This document shows positions 40,925 through 49,576 of a stretch of DNA of 64,000 nt, piece after piece. The notes under the pieces were generated by a model. It saw nothing but the letters and a program-made list of their open reading frames with translations, made no database searches and was not told the DNA's origin. Position 1 is the first letter of the stretch. The number at the start of each line of letters is the position of its first letter. The DNA comes from CAYQMF01 sp964418595 (GTDB lineage Bacteria > Planctomycetota > UBA1135 > UBA2386). A program made the position numbers and the translations under genes. The DNA lies in assembly GCA_964418595.1 (NCBI GenBank), contig CAYQMF010000005.1, forward strand, positions 1 to 64,000, read 5' to 3'.

Positions 40925-41875
40925 ATGAAGCACGTTCTCTTCGCCGTGTGCGTCGCGAGCCTGACGCTCGCGTCCGCCGTCTCCGCCCAGGATGAGTACA
41001 CCGCCCTCCTCACGCCCACGAGCCGCGTGGTCGCGGCCGGCGCGGACGTCGGCCTCGTCCTCACGCTCGACATCAAGAAGGACGTCGCGGTCCCGGCAAC
41101 CCTGCTCACCGGCATGAAGCTCGAGGTCAAGGTCGGCGAGAAGGCCGGCCCCCGCATCGAGGACGCCGCCAGCGGCTCCGTCAAGCTCGCGGCCGGCACG
41201 CGCATCGAGCGCAGCATCACCGTCCCCGGCGCGCGCCTTTCCCTGCCCGCGGCGCAGGAACTCGTCGACGTGACCTTCACCTGGTCGGGCGTGCCCGGCG
41301 CTGTGGCGGTCGTGAAGGTCGCCCCCGACGCCAGCAAGCTGAACCTCGCCGATCTCGACCTCGCACAGACCAAGGTCCTGCTGATCACGAGCGCCGGCCA
41401 GATGACGGCGCGCTTCTTCCCCGACAAGGCGCCAAAGACCGTCGAGAACTTCATCAAGCTCAGCAAGGACGGCTTCTACAACGGCACCAGGTTCCACCGC
41501 ATCATCAAGGGCTTCATGATCCAGGGCGGGTGTCCGAACACGAAGGCCGGCGCCACCGGCGATCCCGGCACCGGCAGCCCCGGCTACTTCATCAAGGCCG
41601 AGTTCAACGACACCCGGCACGTGCGCGGCGTGCTTTCGATGGCACGCTCGAACCACCCCGACTCGGCCGGCTGCCAGTTCTTCGTCTGCCACGGCACCGC
41701 GTCGAACCTCGACAACCAGTACACCGCGTTCGGCATGCTCGACTCCGGCTTCGACGTGCTGGATGCGATCGCCAACACGCGCGTGAAGCCGGACCCGCGC
41801 GGCGAGCCGTCGGTGCCCATCGAACCCGTCCACCTCTACAGCGCGATCGTCCTGCCCGTGCTCAAGGGCAAGTGA
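40925..41875 (+). CDS. Exported cyclophilin-type peptidylprolyl isomerase
   Basis: The 316-residue protein has a signal peptide (MKHVLFAVCVASLTLASAVSAQ), an extra N-terminal beta domain (about 24-135, TSRVVAAGADVGLVLTLDIK) and a cyclophilin domain (about 145-310) with KAPKTVENFIKL, GTRFHRIIKGFMIQGGCP, GVLSMARSNHPDSAGCQFFV and NLDNQYTAFGML. Cyclophilins speed cis-trans isomerisation of Xaa-Pro bonds; this one would act in periplasmic folding. The catalytic FHRIIxGFMIQGG with Arg, Phe, Met and Gln is intact. It is followed 11 bp later by a cytoplasmic paralogue and then by an enoyl-CoA hydratase. Confidence 0.92.
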   Translation: MKHVLFAVCVASLTLASAVSAQDEYTALLTPTSRVVAAGADVGLVLTLDIKKDVAVPATLLTGMKLEVKVGEKAGPRIEDAASGSVKLAAGTRIERSITVPGARLSLPAAQELVDVTFTWSGVPGAVAVVKVAPDASKLNLADLDLAQTKVLLITSAGQMTARFFPDKAPKTVENFIKLSKDGFYNGTRFHRIIKGFMIQGGCPNTKAGATGDPGTGSPGYFIKAEFNDTRHVRGVLSMARSNHPDSAGCQFFVCHGTASNLDNQYTAFGMLDSGFDVLDAIANTRVKPDPRGEPSVPIEPVHLYSAIVLPVLKGK

Positions 41876-41886
41876 GGAGCCAGACC

Positions 41887-42450
41887 ATGACCATCGACCT
41901 CGACTCCGCCGACCTCACCCGTCTCGAAGCCGCCGTGGAAACCGACAAAGGGACCATGGTCTTCCGCTTCTATCCCGACGTCGCCGAGGGCCACGTCCGC
42001 AACTTCTGCGCGCTCGCGCAGAAGGGCTTCTACGACGGCACCGCGTTCCATCGGATCATCCGCAACTTCATGGTGCAGGGCGGTTGCCCCAACACCAAGG
42101 CGGGCGCCAAGGGCGTGCCCGGCACCGGTGGCCCCGGCCACAAGGTGCGGGCCGAGTTCAACGACAAGCCGCACACGCGCGGCGTGCTGTCGATGGCGCG
42201 CTCCGCCGACCCCAACTCGGCGGGCAGCCAGTTCTTCATCGTGCACGCGGAGCACGCCACGCACCTCGACCGCAACTACACGGCGTTCGGCGAGATCGCC
42301 GAGGGTCTCGACGTGCTGGACGCGATCGCGAGCACGGAGTGCGAGTTCTCGCCGAGCGGGGAGCGCAGCAGCCCGCGGCAACGGATCGGACTCAGGACGG
42401 TGAAGGTCCGCGAGGGCGCGGCCCGCCCGGAGACGACGACGGAGGGCTGA
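41887..42450 (+). CDS. Cytoplasmic cyclophilin-type peptidylprolyl isomerase
   Basis: This 187-residue paralogue lacks a signal peptide and covers only the cyclophilin domain: TMVFRFYPDVAEGHVRNFCA, GTAFHRIIRNFMVQGGCP, KVRAEFNDKPHTRGVLSMAR, SAGSQFFIVHAEHATHLDRN. Catalytic Arg, Phe and Gln positions are conserved. GAGGAG precedes the ATG. Together with the exported copy it forms a tandem pair serving two compartments. Its TGA overlaps the ATG of the enoyl-CoA hydratase by one base (TGATG), so the three genes form one operon. Confidence 0.93.
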   Translation: MTIDLDSADLTRLEAAVETDKGTMVFRFYPDVAEGHVRNFCALAQKGFYDGTAFHRIIRNFMVQGGCPNTKAGAKGVPGTGGPGHKVRAEFNDKPHTRGVLSMARSADPNSAGSQFFIVHAEHATHLDRNYTAFGEIAEGLDVLDAIASTECEFSPSGERSSPRQRIGLRTVKVREGAARPETTTEG

Positions 42451-43249
42451 TGGGCGCGTTCGCCAACGTGACGATCGCGCGTGAGGGCGGCATCGCCATC
42501 CTCACCGTCAACCGACCCGACAAGCTCAACGCGCTGAACGCGGCGACCGTCGCCGAACTCGGTGCGGCGGTGGCCGAACTCGACGCCGACGCCGACGTCG
42601 GCGTGGTGATCGTCACCGGCGCGGGCGAGAAGGCCTTCGTCGCCGGCGCCGACATCGCGATGCTCGCCGACCAGGGCGTGCTCGAAGGCACCGCGAATGC
42701 GCGCGCCGGCCAGGCGATGACGCTCGCCGTCGAGGCCAGCCGCAAGCCCTTCCTCGCCGCGATCAACGGCTTCGCGCTGGGCGGCGGGCTCGAGCTGGCG
42801 CTCGCCTGCGACATCCGCATCGCCGCGCAGCCGGCGAAACACGGTCTCCCTGAAGTCGGGCTCGGCATCATCCCTGGCTACGGCGGCACGNNNNNNNNNN
42901 CACGCAGCGCCTGCCGCGCCTCGTCGGGATGGGCCCGGCGCTCGAGCTGATCCTCACCGGCGATCCGGTCACCGCCGAAGAGGCGTTGCGCATCGGCCTG
43001 GTCAACAAAGTGTTCCCCGCGGCATCGCTGCTGGCCGACGTGCGCGCGATCGCCGCGCGCATCCTCAGCCGCGGGCCGCAGGCCCTGGCGCTGGCCAAGC
43101 AGGCCGCGCGCCGCGGCTACGCCGGCACGCTCGAGGACGGCCTCGCCATCGAGGCGGACCTGTTCGGGCTGATCAGCTCGACCGCCGAGATGAAGGAGGG
43201 CCTGCGCGCCTTCCTCGAGAAGCGCAAGCCGGGCTGGCTGCGCAAGTAG
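42450..43249 (+). CDS. Enoyl-CoA hydratase/isomerase, interrupted by an assembly gap
   Basis: The left part (residues 1-147) has VNRPDKLNALNAATVAEL, GEKAFVAGADIAML, NGFALGGGLELALACDIRIA and HGLPEVGLGIIPGYGGT, which hold the oxyanion-hole and both catalytic glutamates. Ten N then follow. The right part continues in another frame as TQRLPRLVGMGPALELILTG to KRKPGWLRK. The bases before the gap (GGCACG) and after it (CACGCAGCGC) share CACG; removing the N run and one CACG gives GGCACGCAGCGC, the family-standard GGTQRL, and restores one 261-residue frame. The gene is therefore almost certainly intact. It hydrates trans-2-enoyl-CoA such as crotonyl-CoA. Confidence 0.9.
42891..42900. other. Assembly gap (10 N) that is really a 4-bp overlap
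   Basis: Contig ends share CACG on both sides; the hydratase frame is restored only when the 10 N plus one CACG (14 bases) are removed. Confidence 0.85.
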
Positions 43250-43282
43250 GCTGGTCCCGCCTGTCCGGTGATACTGACCGGC

Positions 43283-44500
43283 ATGCGCCGACTCCTTCCG
43301 ATCCTGCTGACGTTCGCAGGTGCGGCGAACGGAGCGCGCGCGCAAGAACCGCCGGTCACGCCGGCCGAACGCTACGAGACCTTGCGCAAGGAAGCCGACA
43401 AGGCCGCGTCCAGCCCGACCGCGCTGACCGATGACGAGCGCAGGGCCTTCGTGGGCCGCGCGTACGCGCGCCGCCACGCGTTCGCGCGCGAGTTCCTGGC
43501 GCTGGCGAAGGCGCACCCCGCCGATCCCATCGCGCTCGACGCGCTCATGCAGGCCGCATGGCAGGTGAACACCACGCCGTGGCCGGTCGGACTCGTCGGT
43601 GAGGACACCGCGTCCGCCGAGGCGCTGGACCTCGTCCGACTCCGGCACATGGACAGCGACCGGCTCGCGCCCTTGTGCGCACGGGTCGCGCACGGCTTCC
43701 GCCAGGAGTACGAGACTCTCCTTCGCGCCGTCGCCGCGGACAGTCCGCACCAGGTCGTCCGCGCCGCCGCGACCCTCGCGCTCGGCCAGTACCTGCACGA
43801 GCGCGTGCACCGCGTCGATCTGTGCCGGGCGGAGCCGGAGCTGGCGGCGGAGTTCGCGGACCTGTTCGGCCGCAGCTACCTGACGGAGCTGTTGCGGCAG
43901 GATCGATTCGACGCGATGCGCGCGATCGAGGCCGTCTTCGAGCACGCCGTCGCCGACTACGGCGACGTGAAGCTCGCGAGCGGCCAGACGGTCGCGGCGC
44001 GTGCCGCCGCCGATCTGTTCGAGATCCGCCACCTCAGCGTCGGGCGGGAAGCCCCCGACATCGAGGGCGAAGACCAGCACGGCGAGCGACTCCGGCTGAG
44101 CGACTACCGTGGCAAGGTCGTGCTGCTCGGTTTCTGGAGCTACGTTTGACTGACTTGACGGGCGCAATGGCCCCACGAGCGGTCGCTCGTGACCAGGCTG
44201 AGCGAGAAGCCGTTTGCGCTGCTGGGGGTCCACGTCGGCGGCGCCGATGGCAAGCGCTTGCGTGAGATCATGGCCGCGGCGGACCTGCCGTGGCGGTCGT
44301 TCGTCGACCTTGGCAACGCCGGCACCGGCCTGATCGCCACGCAGTGGAACCACGTCGCGACGCCGACCTTCTACGTCATCGACCACGTCGGCGTGATCCG
44401 GCACAAGTGGACCGGCGCTCCGCAGGCGAAGACCCTGGACGACGCGCTCGACGAGCTCATCCGCGCGGTGCCGGCCGGAGGTGTGTCCCCTCGTCGATGA
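43283..44500 (+). CDS. Predicted di-selenocysteine (UxxU) exported thioredoxin-like protein
   Basis: Read through two in-frame TGA codons, the gene encodes 405 residues: signal peptide (MRRLLPILLTFAGAANGARAQ), a helical domain (25-235), then a TlpA/redoxin fold from about 250. The fold has APDIEGEDQHGERLRLSDYR, GKVVLLGFWSYV, the active site and PHERSLVTRLSEKPFALLGV, TQWNHVATPTFYVIDHVG (cis-Pro in ATPTFY). At the place of the usual W-C-x-x-C the DNA reads TGA-CTG-ACT-TGA (44147-44158), i.e. U289-L-T-U292. The frame before and after is the same and strongly conserved in style, and a hairpin fit for a bacterial SECIS lies at 44174-44191. TGA is an ordinary stop elsewhere in the window. A diselenide/thiol oxidoreductase of the periplasm is inferred. 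No sel genes are in the window. Confidence 0.8.
44174..44191 (+). promoter_or_regulatory. SECIS-like hairpin for the two TGA codons
   Basis: CACGAGC (44174-44180) pairs perfectly with GCTCGTG (44185-44191) around loop GGTC. The stem starts 15 nt after the second TGA and 24 nt after the first; the loop GG(T) lies 22 and 31 nt downstream. Bacterial SECIS elements have such a short stem with a GGU-type apical loop at this distance. Confidence 0.65.
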
Positions 44501-44512
44501 CCCGCGTGGGGG

Positions 44513-45550
44513 TCAGCGCACCGTCAGCCGCTTCACCACCGCGTCGATGTCGAGCGGGTCGAAGGTCTGCGTCGAGATCGCCACGTCCTGCAGGCGCAGG
44601 CTCTCGACCAGCTGGATCGCCACGTAGATGTCGGCGCCCGGCAGCGCCAAGGCCTCGCGCTTCATCCGCTCCGCCTCGGCCTCGGCCTTCTTCACCTCCA
44701 GGTCGCCGGTGGCGCGCTTCTCGGCCGCATAGAGGTCGGCGTCCGAGCGCAGCTCGACCTCTTTCTTGGCCGCGTCGGCGCGGATCTGGGTGATGGCGCG
44801 GTCGTTCTCGGCGCGCAGCGCGATCAGCTTCTTCTCGCGCTCCTGGCCGATGACGACGACCTTCGCCATCGTCTGCGCGACGATCTCGTTGGTCTTGCCG
44901 CGCTCCTTGGCCGCCTCGGTCTTGGCCTGGTTCAGCTCGACGTCCTGCTGGGCGAGGGTCTTGTCGCGGATGCGCGCCTCGAACGCGTCGTCGAACTTGA
45001 GGTCGCGGATCAGGATCTGCAGCAGCTCGACGTCGCGCTGGGCGAGGCTCGCGCTCAGCGCCTGCTCCATGCCGTCAGCCTTGCTGCGGCGCAGGCGCGG
45101 GTCGTAGAACTCCTCCGTCTTGAGCGCCCCCATCTGCCGGCGCAGCACGTCGATCGTCTCGTTGCGGACCTTGATCTTGTAGGCCTCGCCCGGACCGTTG
45201 TCGGTGAACACCTTCCAGGCGCGCCCCGGCTTGATGCGATACTTGACGGTGACGTCCATGGTCACCGTGGCGCCGTCGGCGCTCTTGATCTGCAGCGCGC
45301 CCTCCTGCGCCTCCTCGCGCCGGCTCATGCTCAGCGTCTGCACCGTGGTGTCGAACACCGTCCAGGTGTGGAAGGGACCGACGTCCCAGTGGAAGCCGGG
45401 CTTGTAGTCCTCGCGCACGAGGCCGGAGGTCCACTCGGCGTTGACCACGCCGACCTGCCCCGGCTCGATCTTGATGGTGAGGGAGCGCAGCCCGATGCCG
45501 AGCGCGGCGAGGCCCAGGATGCCGACGCTGATGAGGTTGAGGGTTCTCAC
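44513..45550 (-). CDS. SPFH/band 7 (prohibitin-like) membrane protein 2
   Basis: This 345-residue SPFH protein has one N-terminal anchor (ISVGILGLAALGIGLRSL), an SPFH/band 7 domain (about 25-205: GQVGVVNAEWTSGLVREDYKPGFHW, MDVTVKYRIKPGRAWKVF) and a long charged coiled coil (about 195-300: DKTLAQQDVELNQAKTEAAKERG, KKAEAEAERMKREALALPGA). Prohibitins form ring assemblies on membranes, like HflC/HflK that restrain FtsH protease. The GTG start overlaps the upstream paralogue's stop (GTGA), so the two are made together and probably form a hetero-oligomer. It ends 12 bp from the convergent selenoprotein gene. Confidence 0.9.
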   Translation of the reverse strand: MRTLNLISVGILGLAALGIGLRSLTIKIEPGQVGVVNAEWTSGLVREDYKPGFHWDVGPFHTWTVFDTTVQTLSMSRREEAQEGALQIKSADGATVTMDVTVKYRIKPGRAWKVFTDNGPGEAYKIKVRNETIDVLRRQMGALKTEEFYDPRLRRSKADGMEQALSASLAQRDVELLQILIRDLKFDDAFEARIRDKTLAQQDVELNQAKTEAAKERGKTNEIVAQTMAKVVVIGQEREKKLIALRAENDRAITQIRADAAKKEVELRSDADLYAAEKRATGDLEVKKAEAEAERMKREALALPGADIYVAIQLVESLRLQDVAISTQTFDPLDIDAVVKRLTVR

Positions 45551-46692
45551 TTGTTGCCTCCTCGCGCGGCGGCCGCGCCGGTTGCGTTGGTGACGTCGAC
45601 CTTCTGCACGACGGGATCCTTCGCGAAGGGCACGCCGCTGATCGCCGCGTTGGCGAGCACCTTGGCGTAGGCGAGCTTCACGAGGTTGATCGCGCCCTCA
45701 CCCGACATCGAGGTGGCGAGCTGGCGCAGGCCCTGCGCCGTCGCCTCCGCTTGCGCGAGGATCGAGCGGGCCTGGTTCTTCGCCTTGAACAGGTTGGCGT
45801 CGGCGCCGACGCGGGTCTCGTAGGCATAGGCCTCGGCGGCGACCACCGTCTTGTTGGCCGCGGCCTCCGACGCGAGCAGCTCCTTGCGCAGCTCACCCTT
45901 GGCCCCCTCGATCGCGACCGTGGCCTCGGCTTGCGCCTCCGCCTCCTGCCGCGCCTGGTCCTCCGTCGCGGCCAGCGCCTTCTGCCGCTGGCTCTGTGCC
46001 TCCTGGTCCGCGGCCTTCTTCTCCGCGATCTTGCTCTCGTACTCCTCGTAGAAGCGGAACTTGTCGGGGATGACGCTGCTCACCTCGAGCCCGTGCGGGG
46101 CCAGCAGCCGGTTGAGTTCGGCCACCGACTCCTGCGCCTTCGTGTTGCGTCCCGTGGCGTCGTAGAACTGGTCGGTCTTCAGCTCGCCGAACTTGTAGCG
46201 GATGATCGAGCGCGCGTAGTCGCGCATCCACTTGGCCTTGTAGGCGTCGACGAGGCTGCGCGATTGGATCTTCCGGCCGCGCCCGTCGGTGCTGTTCACC
46301 ACGACCTCCACCGGCTTCACGCCGCACTCCGGCACCACCTTGTCGCGCAGGATGTTGGCGTCCTGCAGCAGACGGTAGTTGAGTTCGACGTCGAGCGTGA
46401 CGTCGGCGCCATCGTGCGTCTTGATGTTCACCCCCTCCGCGTCGACCATGCGGATCGTCTGCACCGTGTTGTCCAGCACCCAGAAGTCGGTGAGGAGGCC
46501 GTTGTAGACCATCGCCCCCGGCTCGGTGCGCACATCGATGTTCCCCGTCAGGTTGTTGACCAGCACCGCGACTTCGTTGCCCTGGATGCGGCCCACGCTC
46601 ATGGTCATGAGGCCGCCGGCGATGAGGATCACGAGCGCGGCGACGGGGAGGATGGGGACGGAGATGGGGCGGCGTCTGATCACGAGGTCCAT
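45547..46692 (-). CDS. SPFH/band 7 (prohibitin-like) membrane protein 1
   Basis: The 381-residue partner has an anchor helix (ISVPILPVAALVILIAGGLMTM, about 10-31), a band 7 domain (about 35-230: GNEVAVLVNNLTGNIDVRTEPGA, VTLDVELNYRLLQDANIL) and an Ala/Gln/Glu-rich coiled coil (235-340). The tail GVPFAKDPVVQKVDV resembles prohibitin C-termini. Together with the overlapping gene it forms a two-gene operon divergent from pabB, 75 bp away. A membrane-scaffold role is inferred from the family; no FtsH gene is nearby. Confidence 0.9.
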   Translation of the reverse strand: MDLVIRRRPISVPILPVAALVILIAGGLMTMSVGRIQGNEVAVLVNNLTGNIDVRTEPGAMVYNGLLTDFWVLDNTVQTIRMVDAEGVNIKTHDGADVTLDVELNYRLLQDANILRDKVVPECGVKPVEVVVNSTDGRGRKIQSRSLVDAYKAKWMRDYARSIIRYKFGELKTDQFYDATGRNTKAQESVAELNRLLAPHGLEVSSVIPDKFRFYEEYESKIAEKKAADQEAQSQRQKALAATEDQARQEAEAQAEATVAIEGAKGELRKELLASEAAANKTVVAAEAYAYETRVGADANLFKAKNQARSILAQAEATAQGLRQLATSMSGEGAINLVKLAYAKVLANAAISGVPFAKDPVVQKVDVTNATGAAAARGGNK

Positions 46693-46767
46693 GGCGAGGG
46701 CCGACGTTACACGGTCGGTGCGCGTCGATTCACGCGCGATCCACGCGCACCGTCGTGGGGGGGAGGA

Positions 46768-47949
46768 GTGAACGCGTTCGCGGCGCTGCGGGCGTGCGCG
46801 CGCGGCGAGCCGCTGGCGTTGCTGGCCGGCGTGCCCGGCGCCGAAGGCTGGTTGCTGCGGGATCCGCGCGAAGTGCTCGCGCTCGAGCACGGCGAGGAGG
46901 CCGGGGCGTTTCGGCGCCTCGACGAGTTCCTCCTGCGCCATCGCGAGCGGCGCTGCGCGGGCTACCTCGGCTACGACCTGCGCGACGCGGTGGAAGCGCT
47001 GCCACGTTCGATCGCCGACGACCTCCGCCTTCCCCTGCTGCACGTCGTCGCCTACGACCGGTGCGACCGCATCGAACTCGGCGCCGCGCTGCGCCCGCCG
47101 GCGGTTGCCGTCGAGTCGATCCGACCGCATCTGACGCGGCGCGAGTTCGAGGCCAGGATCGCCGCGGTCGTCGAACACGTGCGCGCCGGCGACATCTTCC
47201 AGGCGAACCTGACGCAGCCGTTCAGCGGGCGGTGCGACGTCGACCCGCGCACGTTGTTCGAGGCGCTGTGTGCGTCGAGCCCCGCGCCGTTCTCCGCGTA
47301 TCTCGAACTCGACGAAGCGCGCGCCGTGCTGTCGGCCTCGCCGGAGGAGTTCCTGCGCCGCGAGGGCGATCGCGTCGAGACGCGGCCGATCAAGGGCACG
47401 CGCCCGCGCGGTGCGACGCCGGCAGGAGACCGCGCGCTCCTCGCGGAGCTGCTGGCGAGCGAGAAGGATCGCGCCGAGCTGGCGATGATCGTCGACCTCA
47501 TGCGCAACGACCTCGGCAAGGTCGCGCGCATCGGCTCCGTGCAGGTCGGTCCGTTCCCGGAGCACGCGAGCTTCGCGCAGGTGCACCACACGTTCGCGTG
47601 CGTGCGCGCCGAGCTGCGGCCAGGGGTGTCGGCGGGGGAGTTGCTCGCGGCGACCTTCCCGCCCGGCAGCGTCACCGGCGCGCCCAAGCTGCGGGCGATG
47701 GAGATCCTCGAAGACCTCGAGGTCGTGCGGCGCGGGGTGTACACGGGGGCGATCGGCTGGTTCGGACCGGGCGATGCGCTGCATCTCAACGTGGCCATCC
47801 GCACGATGGTGGTCGTCGATGGGCAGGTGCGCTTCAACACCGGCGGCGGGATCACCGCGGAGAGCGATCCGGTCGGGGAGTACGACGAGACCCTGCACAA
47901 GGCGGCGGGGCTGCTGCGCGCGTTGGGCGCGGAGCTGGAGGAGCGGTGA
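46768..47949 (+). CDS. pabB: Aminodeoxychorismate synthase component I
   Basis: The 393-residue enzyme adds ammonia to chorismate to make 4-amino-4-deoxychorismate, the first step to p-aminobenzoate and folate. The chorismate-binding domain includes GDIFQANLTQPFSG, ASPEEFLRREGDRVETRPIKG with TRPRG, AELAMIVDLMRNDLGKVARIG, PPGSVTGAPKLRAMEIL and NVAIRTMVVVDGQVRFNTGG with GGITAESDP. The N-terminal domain is short. Anthranilate synthase TrpE is the main alternative; linkage to pabC supports PabB. The GTG start has a strong GGGGAGGA just upstream, and the TGA overlaps the next GTG. Confidence 0.92.
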   Translation: MNAFAALRACARGEPLALLAGVPGAEGWLLRDPREVLALEHGEEAGAFRRLDEFLLRHRERRCAGYLGYDLRDAVEALPRSIADDLRLPLLHVVAYDRCDRIELGAALRPPAVAVESIRPHLTRREFEARIAAVVEHVRAGDIFQANLTQPFSGRCDVDPRTLFEALCASSPAPFSAYLELDEARAVLSASPEEFLRREGDRVETRPIKGTRPRGATPAGDRALLAELLASEKDRAELAMIVDLMRNDLGKVARIGSVQVGPFPEHASFAQVHHTFACVRAELRPGVSAGELLAATFPPGSVTGAPKLRAMEILEDLEVVRRGVYTGAIGWFGPGDALHLNVAIRTMVVVDGQVRFNTGGGITAESDPVGEYDETLHKAAGLLRALGAELEER

Positions 47950-48698
47950 CGGCGCGCGCGTGGGTCGACGGTGCGTTCGTGTGCGAGGCCGATGCGTTGG
48001 TGCCCGCGTCGGGCGTGTTCGAGACGATGGGGGTGTTCGACGGGGGGCTGCCCCTGTGGGAGCGGCATCGCGCACGGCTCACGCGCAGTGCTGACGCCGT
48101 CGGACTGCGCGTTTCGTTGGACGACGACCTGCGCGACGTCGGCCTCGCGCTGGCGTCGGCGAACGGGCACGGCATCGTCCGCGTGGCGGTGGGCACGACG
48201 GCGGGGCCGGCGCTCGTGATCACGACGCGTGCACGCGACGGGGCGACGGAGCCGCTGGTCCTCGTCGAGGCGCAGACGGCGCGTCCGGCGGGTGCGCACG
48301 ACCAGCTCAAGGTCGCCGCGCGGGCGTGGCTGCGCGAGGCGCGCGCCGCTGCGCAGGCGCAGGGTGCCCACGATGCCGTGGCGTGGCGCGACGGCATGGT
48401 GCTCGAAGCCACGGCCTACAACCTGTTCGCGGTCGTCGGCGACGCGTTGGTCACGCCGCCCAGCGACGCTGGCGTTCTGCCGGGCATCGCCCGCGAGGTG
48501 GTGCTCGAGCAGCTCGCGCGCGCCGGCCGACCGGCGCGGGTCGCGCCGCTCCCGCTCGCAGACCTGCGCGCGAGCCCGGCCCTGTTCGTGACCAACGCCG
48601 TGTATGGCCCGCGGCGCGCGCGCCTCGCCGGGCGCGGCGGGGAGCCTTCGCCCTGGGATGCCGCGCTGGCGGCGGCCTGGGCGCGCGGGCTGCGGTAG
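47946..48698 (+). CDS. pabC: Aminotransferase class IV, probable 4-amino-4-deoxychorismate lyase
   Basis: The 250-residue PLP enzyme has the class IV pattern: SGVFETMGVFDGGLPLWERH (N-terminal), Lys in HDQLKVAARAWL, VLEATAYNLFAVVGDALVTP with the PLP-binding Glu, and GVLPGIAREVVLE. PabC releases pyruvate from aminodeoxychorismate to give p-aminobenzoate. It is coupled to pabB through a GTGA overlap, which supports this reaction over branched-chain or D-amino-acid transamination. The C-terminal ALFVTNAVYGPRRARLAG matches the usual T-N-x-x-x-G region. Confidence 0.87.
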   Translation: MTARAWVDGAFVCEADALVPASGVFETMGVFDGGLPLWERHRARLTRSADAVGLRVSLDDDLRDVGLALASANGHGIVRVAVGTTAGPALVITTRARDGATEPLVLVEAQTARPAGAHDQLKVAARAWLREARAAAQAQGAHDAVAWRDGMVLEATAYNLFAVVGDALVTPPSDAGVLPGIAREVVLEQLARAGRPARVAPLPLADLRASPALFVTNAVYGPRRARLAGRGGEPSPWDAALAAAWARGLR

Positions 48699-48740
48699 GG
48701 AGGCCTCAGTTCGCGGGCCTCCCCTGCCGATGAACTCTCC

Positions 48741-49340
48741 ATGGCGACGCAAGGGACCCCGTGGGGCGTCAATCGCTCCGTCTTCGATCGGCGCGAGCTG
48801 ACCCCGTTCACGTGGCTCACCGCGCATGCGGAGCCGACCCTGCCCCTGACCCTCGAAGCCCGCCGCGGCCTCATCCGCCTGCGGCGCATCGTCGAAGAGC
48901 ACGTCCCGGTGCTCGTGCGCGGCCTGGTCCACCTCACTTCTCGACCTCGCTCCAACTCCGAGCGCCTCGGCGCCGCCGCCAGCGTCATCAACCGCAAGCG
49001 TCGCGCAGCCACCGAATGGATCCGCGCCGTCCTCGCCGGCGCCATCGACCTCGCCACCCTGCACACCGTCGGCGAGCAGTGGCTGCCGACCCTCGCCGGC
49101 GCCGGCCACGACTACGCCGGCCGCGCCACCCAGACCCGCGCCTGCATCGAGTACCTCCGCGGCGCCATGACCGCGCTCGTCTTCACCCGCGCCGAGGACA
49201 ACCTCGTCCCCGAGGCCCGCTGCCTCTACGCGATCGAGTCCGTCTTGACCCGCCACCTCGCGGCCACGGAGCGGGCCGCCGCGCGCCTGGAGCCCATGGT
49301 CGCGCAGCGCACATCGCTCGATCCAAAACTGCCGGTGTGA
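48741..49340 (+). CDS. Helical soluble protein of unknown function
   Basis: The 199-residue protein has no signal or membrane segment and is predicted almost wholly helical (RRGLIRLRRIVEEHVPVLVR, ERLGAAASVINRKRRAATEW, TRACIEYLRGAMTALVF, ARCLYAIESVLTRHLAATER). It begins 42 bp after pabC on the same strand and may belong to that operon. Conserved-looking His and Arg positions give no clear family. The frame uses codons like its neighbours, so it is a real gene. Confidence 0.6.
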   Translation: MATQGTPWGVNRSVFDRRELTPFTWLTAHAEPTLPLTLEARRGLIRLRRIVEEHVPVLVRGLVHLTSRPRSNSERLGAAASVINRKRRAATEWIRAVLAGAIDLATLHTVGEQWLPTLAGAGHDYAGRATQTRACIEYLRGAMTALVFTRAEDNLVPEARCLYAIESVLTRHLAATERAAARLEPMVAQRTSLDPKLPV

Positions 49341-49343
49341 GCC

Positions 49344-49372
49344 TTGCACCTGGGGAGGGGTGTCCCTACTGT
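49344..49372 (+). promoter_or_regulatory. Predicted promoter of tRNA-Arg
   Basis: TTGCAC (49344-49349) and TACTGT (49367-49372) stand 17 bp apart; the start would lie near 49379, just before the tRNA at 49384. Confidence 0.55.
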
Positions 49373-49383
49373 CCCCCGCCCGC

Positions 49384-49460
49384 GATCCGGTAGCTCAATT
49401 GGATAGAGCATCTGACTACGGATCAGAAGGTTGCAGGTTCAAGTCCTGCCCGGATCGCCA
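49384..49460 (+). tRNA. tRNA-Arg (anticodon ACG)
   Basis: A full cloverleaf: acceptor GATCCGG/CCGGATC, D arm GCTCAATTGGATAGAGC, anticodon stem TCTGA/TCAGA with loop CTACGGA (anticodon ACG, read as ICG after editing), T arm GCAGG-TTCAAGT-CCTGC, discriminator G and an encoded CCA (49458-49460). Confidence 0.97.
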
Positions 49461-49462
49461 CA

Positions 49463-49481
49463 CGCCGCGCGAAGCGCGGCG
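49463..49481 (+). terminator. Hairpin after tRNA-Arg
   Basis: CGCCGCGC-GAA-GCGCGGCG is a perfect 8-bp stem starting 2 bp after the tRNA CCA. It lacks a T-tract, so it may be a processing or pausing hairpin. Confidence 0.45.
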
Positions 49482-49576
49482 GGGGTCGATCGGGGCAGGC
49501 AAGTCCGGCGCGGATCGAGTTCGCGGCGCGGGGTGCGCGGGAGACGTGGGGGGCTCGGGTCGGAGGCCTTCGGGCG

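Noticed and set aside
44147..44158. Recoding of TGA as a normal sense codon (alternative genetic code)
   Set aside because: TGA is the terminal stop of many genes here, including the roadblock, cyclophilin and pab genes.
44147..44189. Reading the redoxin gene as two genes or as a frameshift pseudogene
   Set aside because: The frame is identical before and after; only the two TGA codons interrupt it, they replace CxxC exactly, and a SECIS-like hairpin follows.
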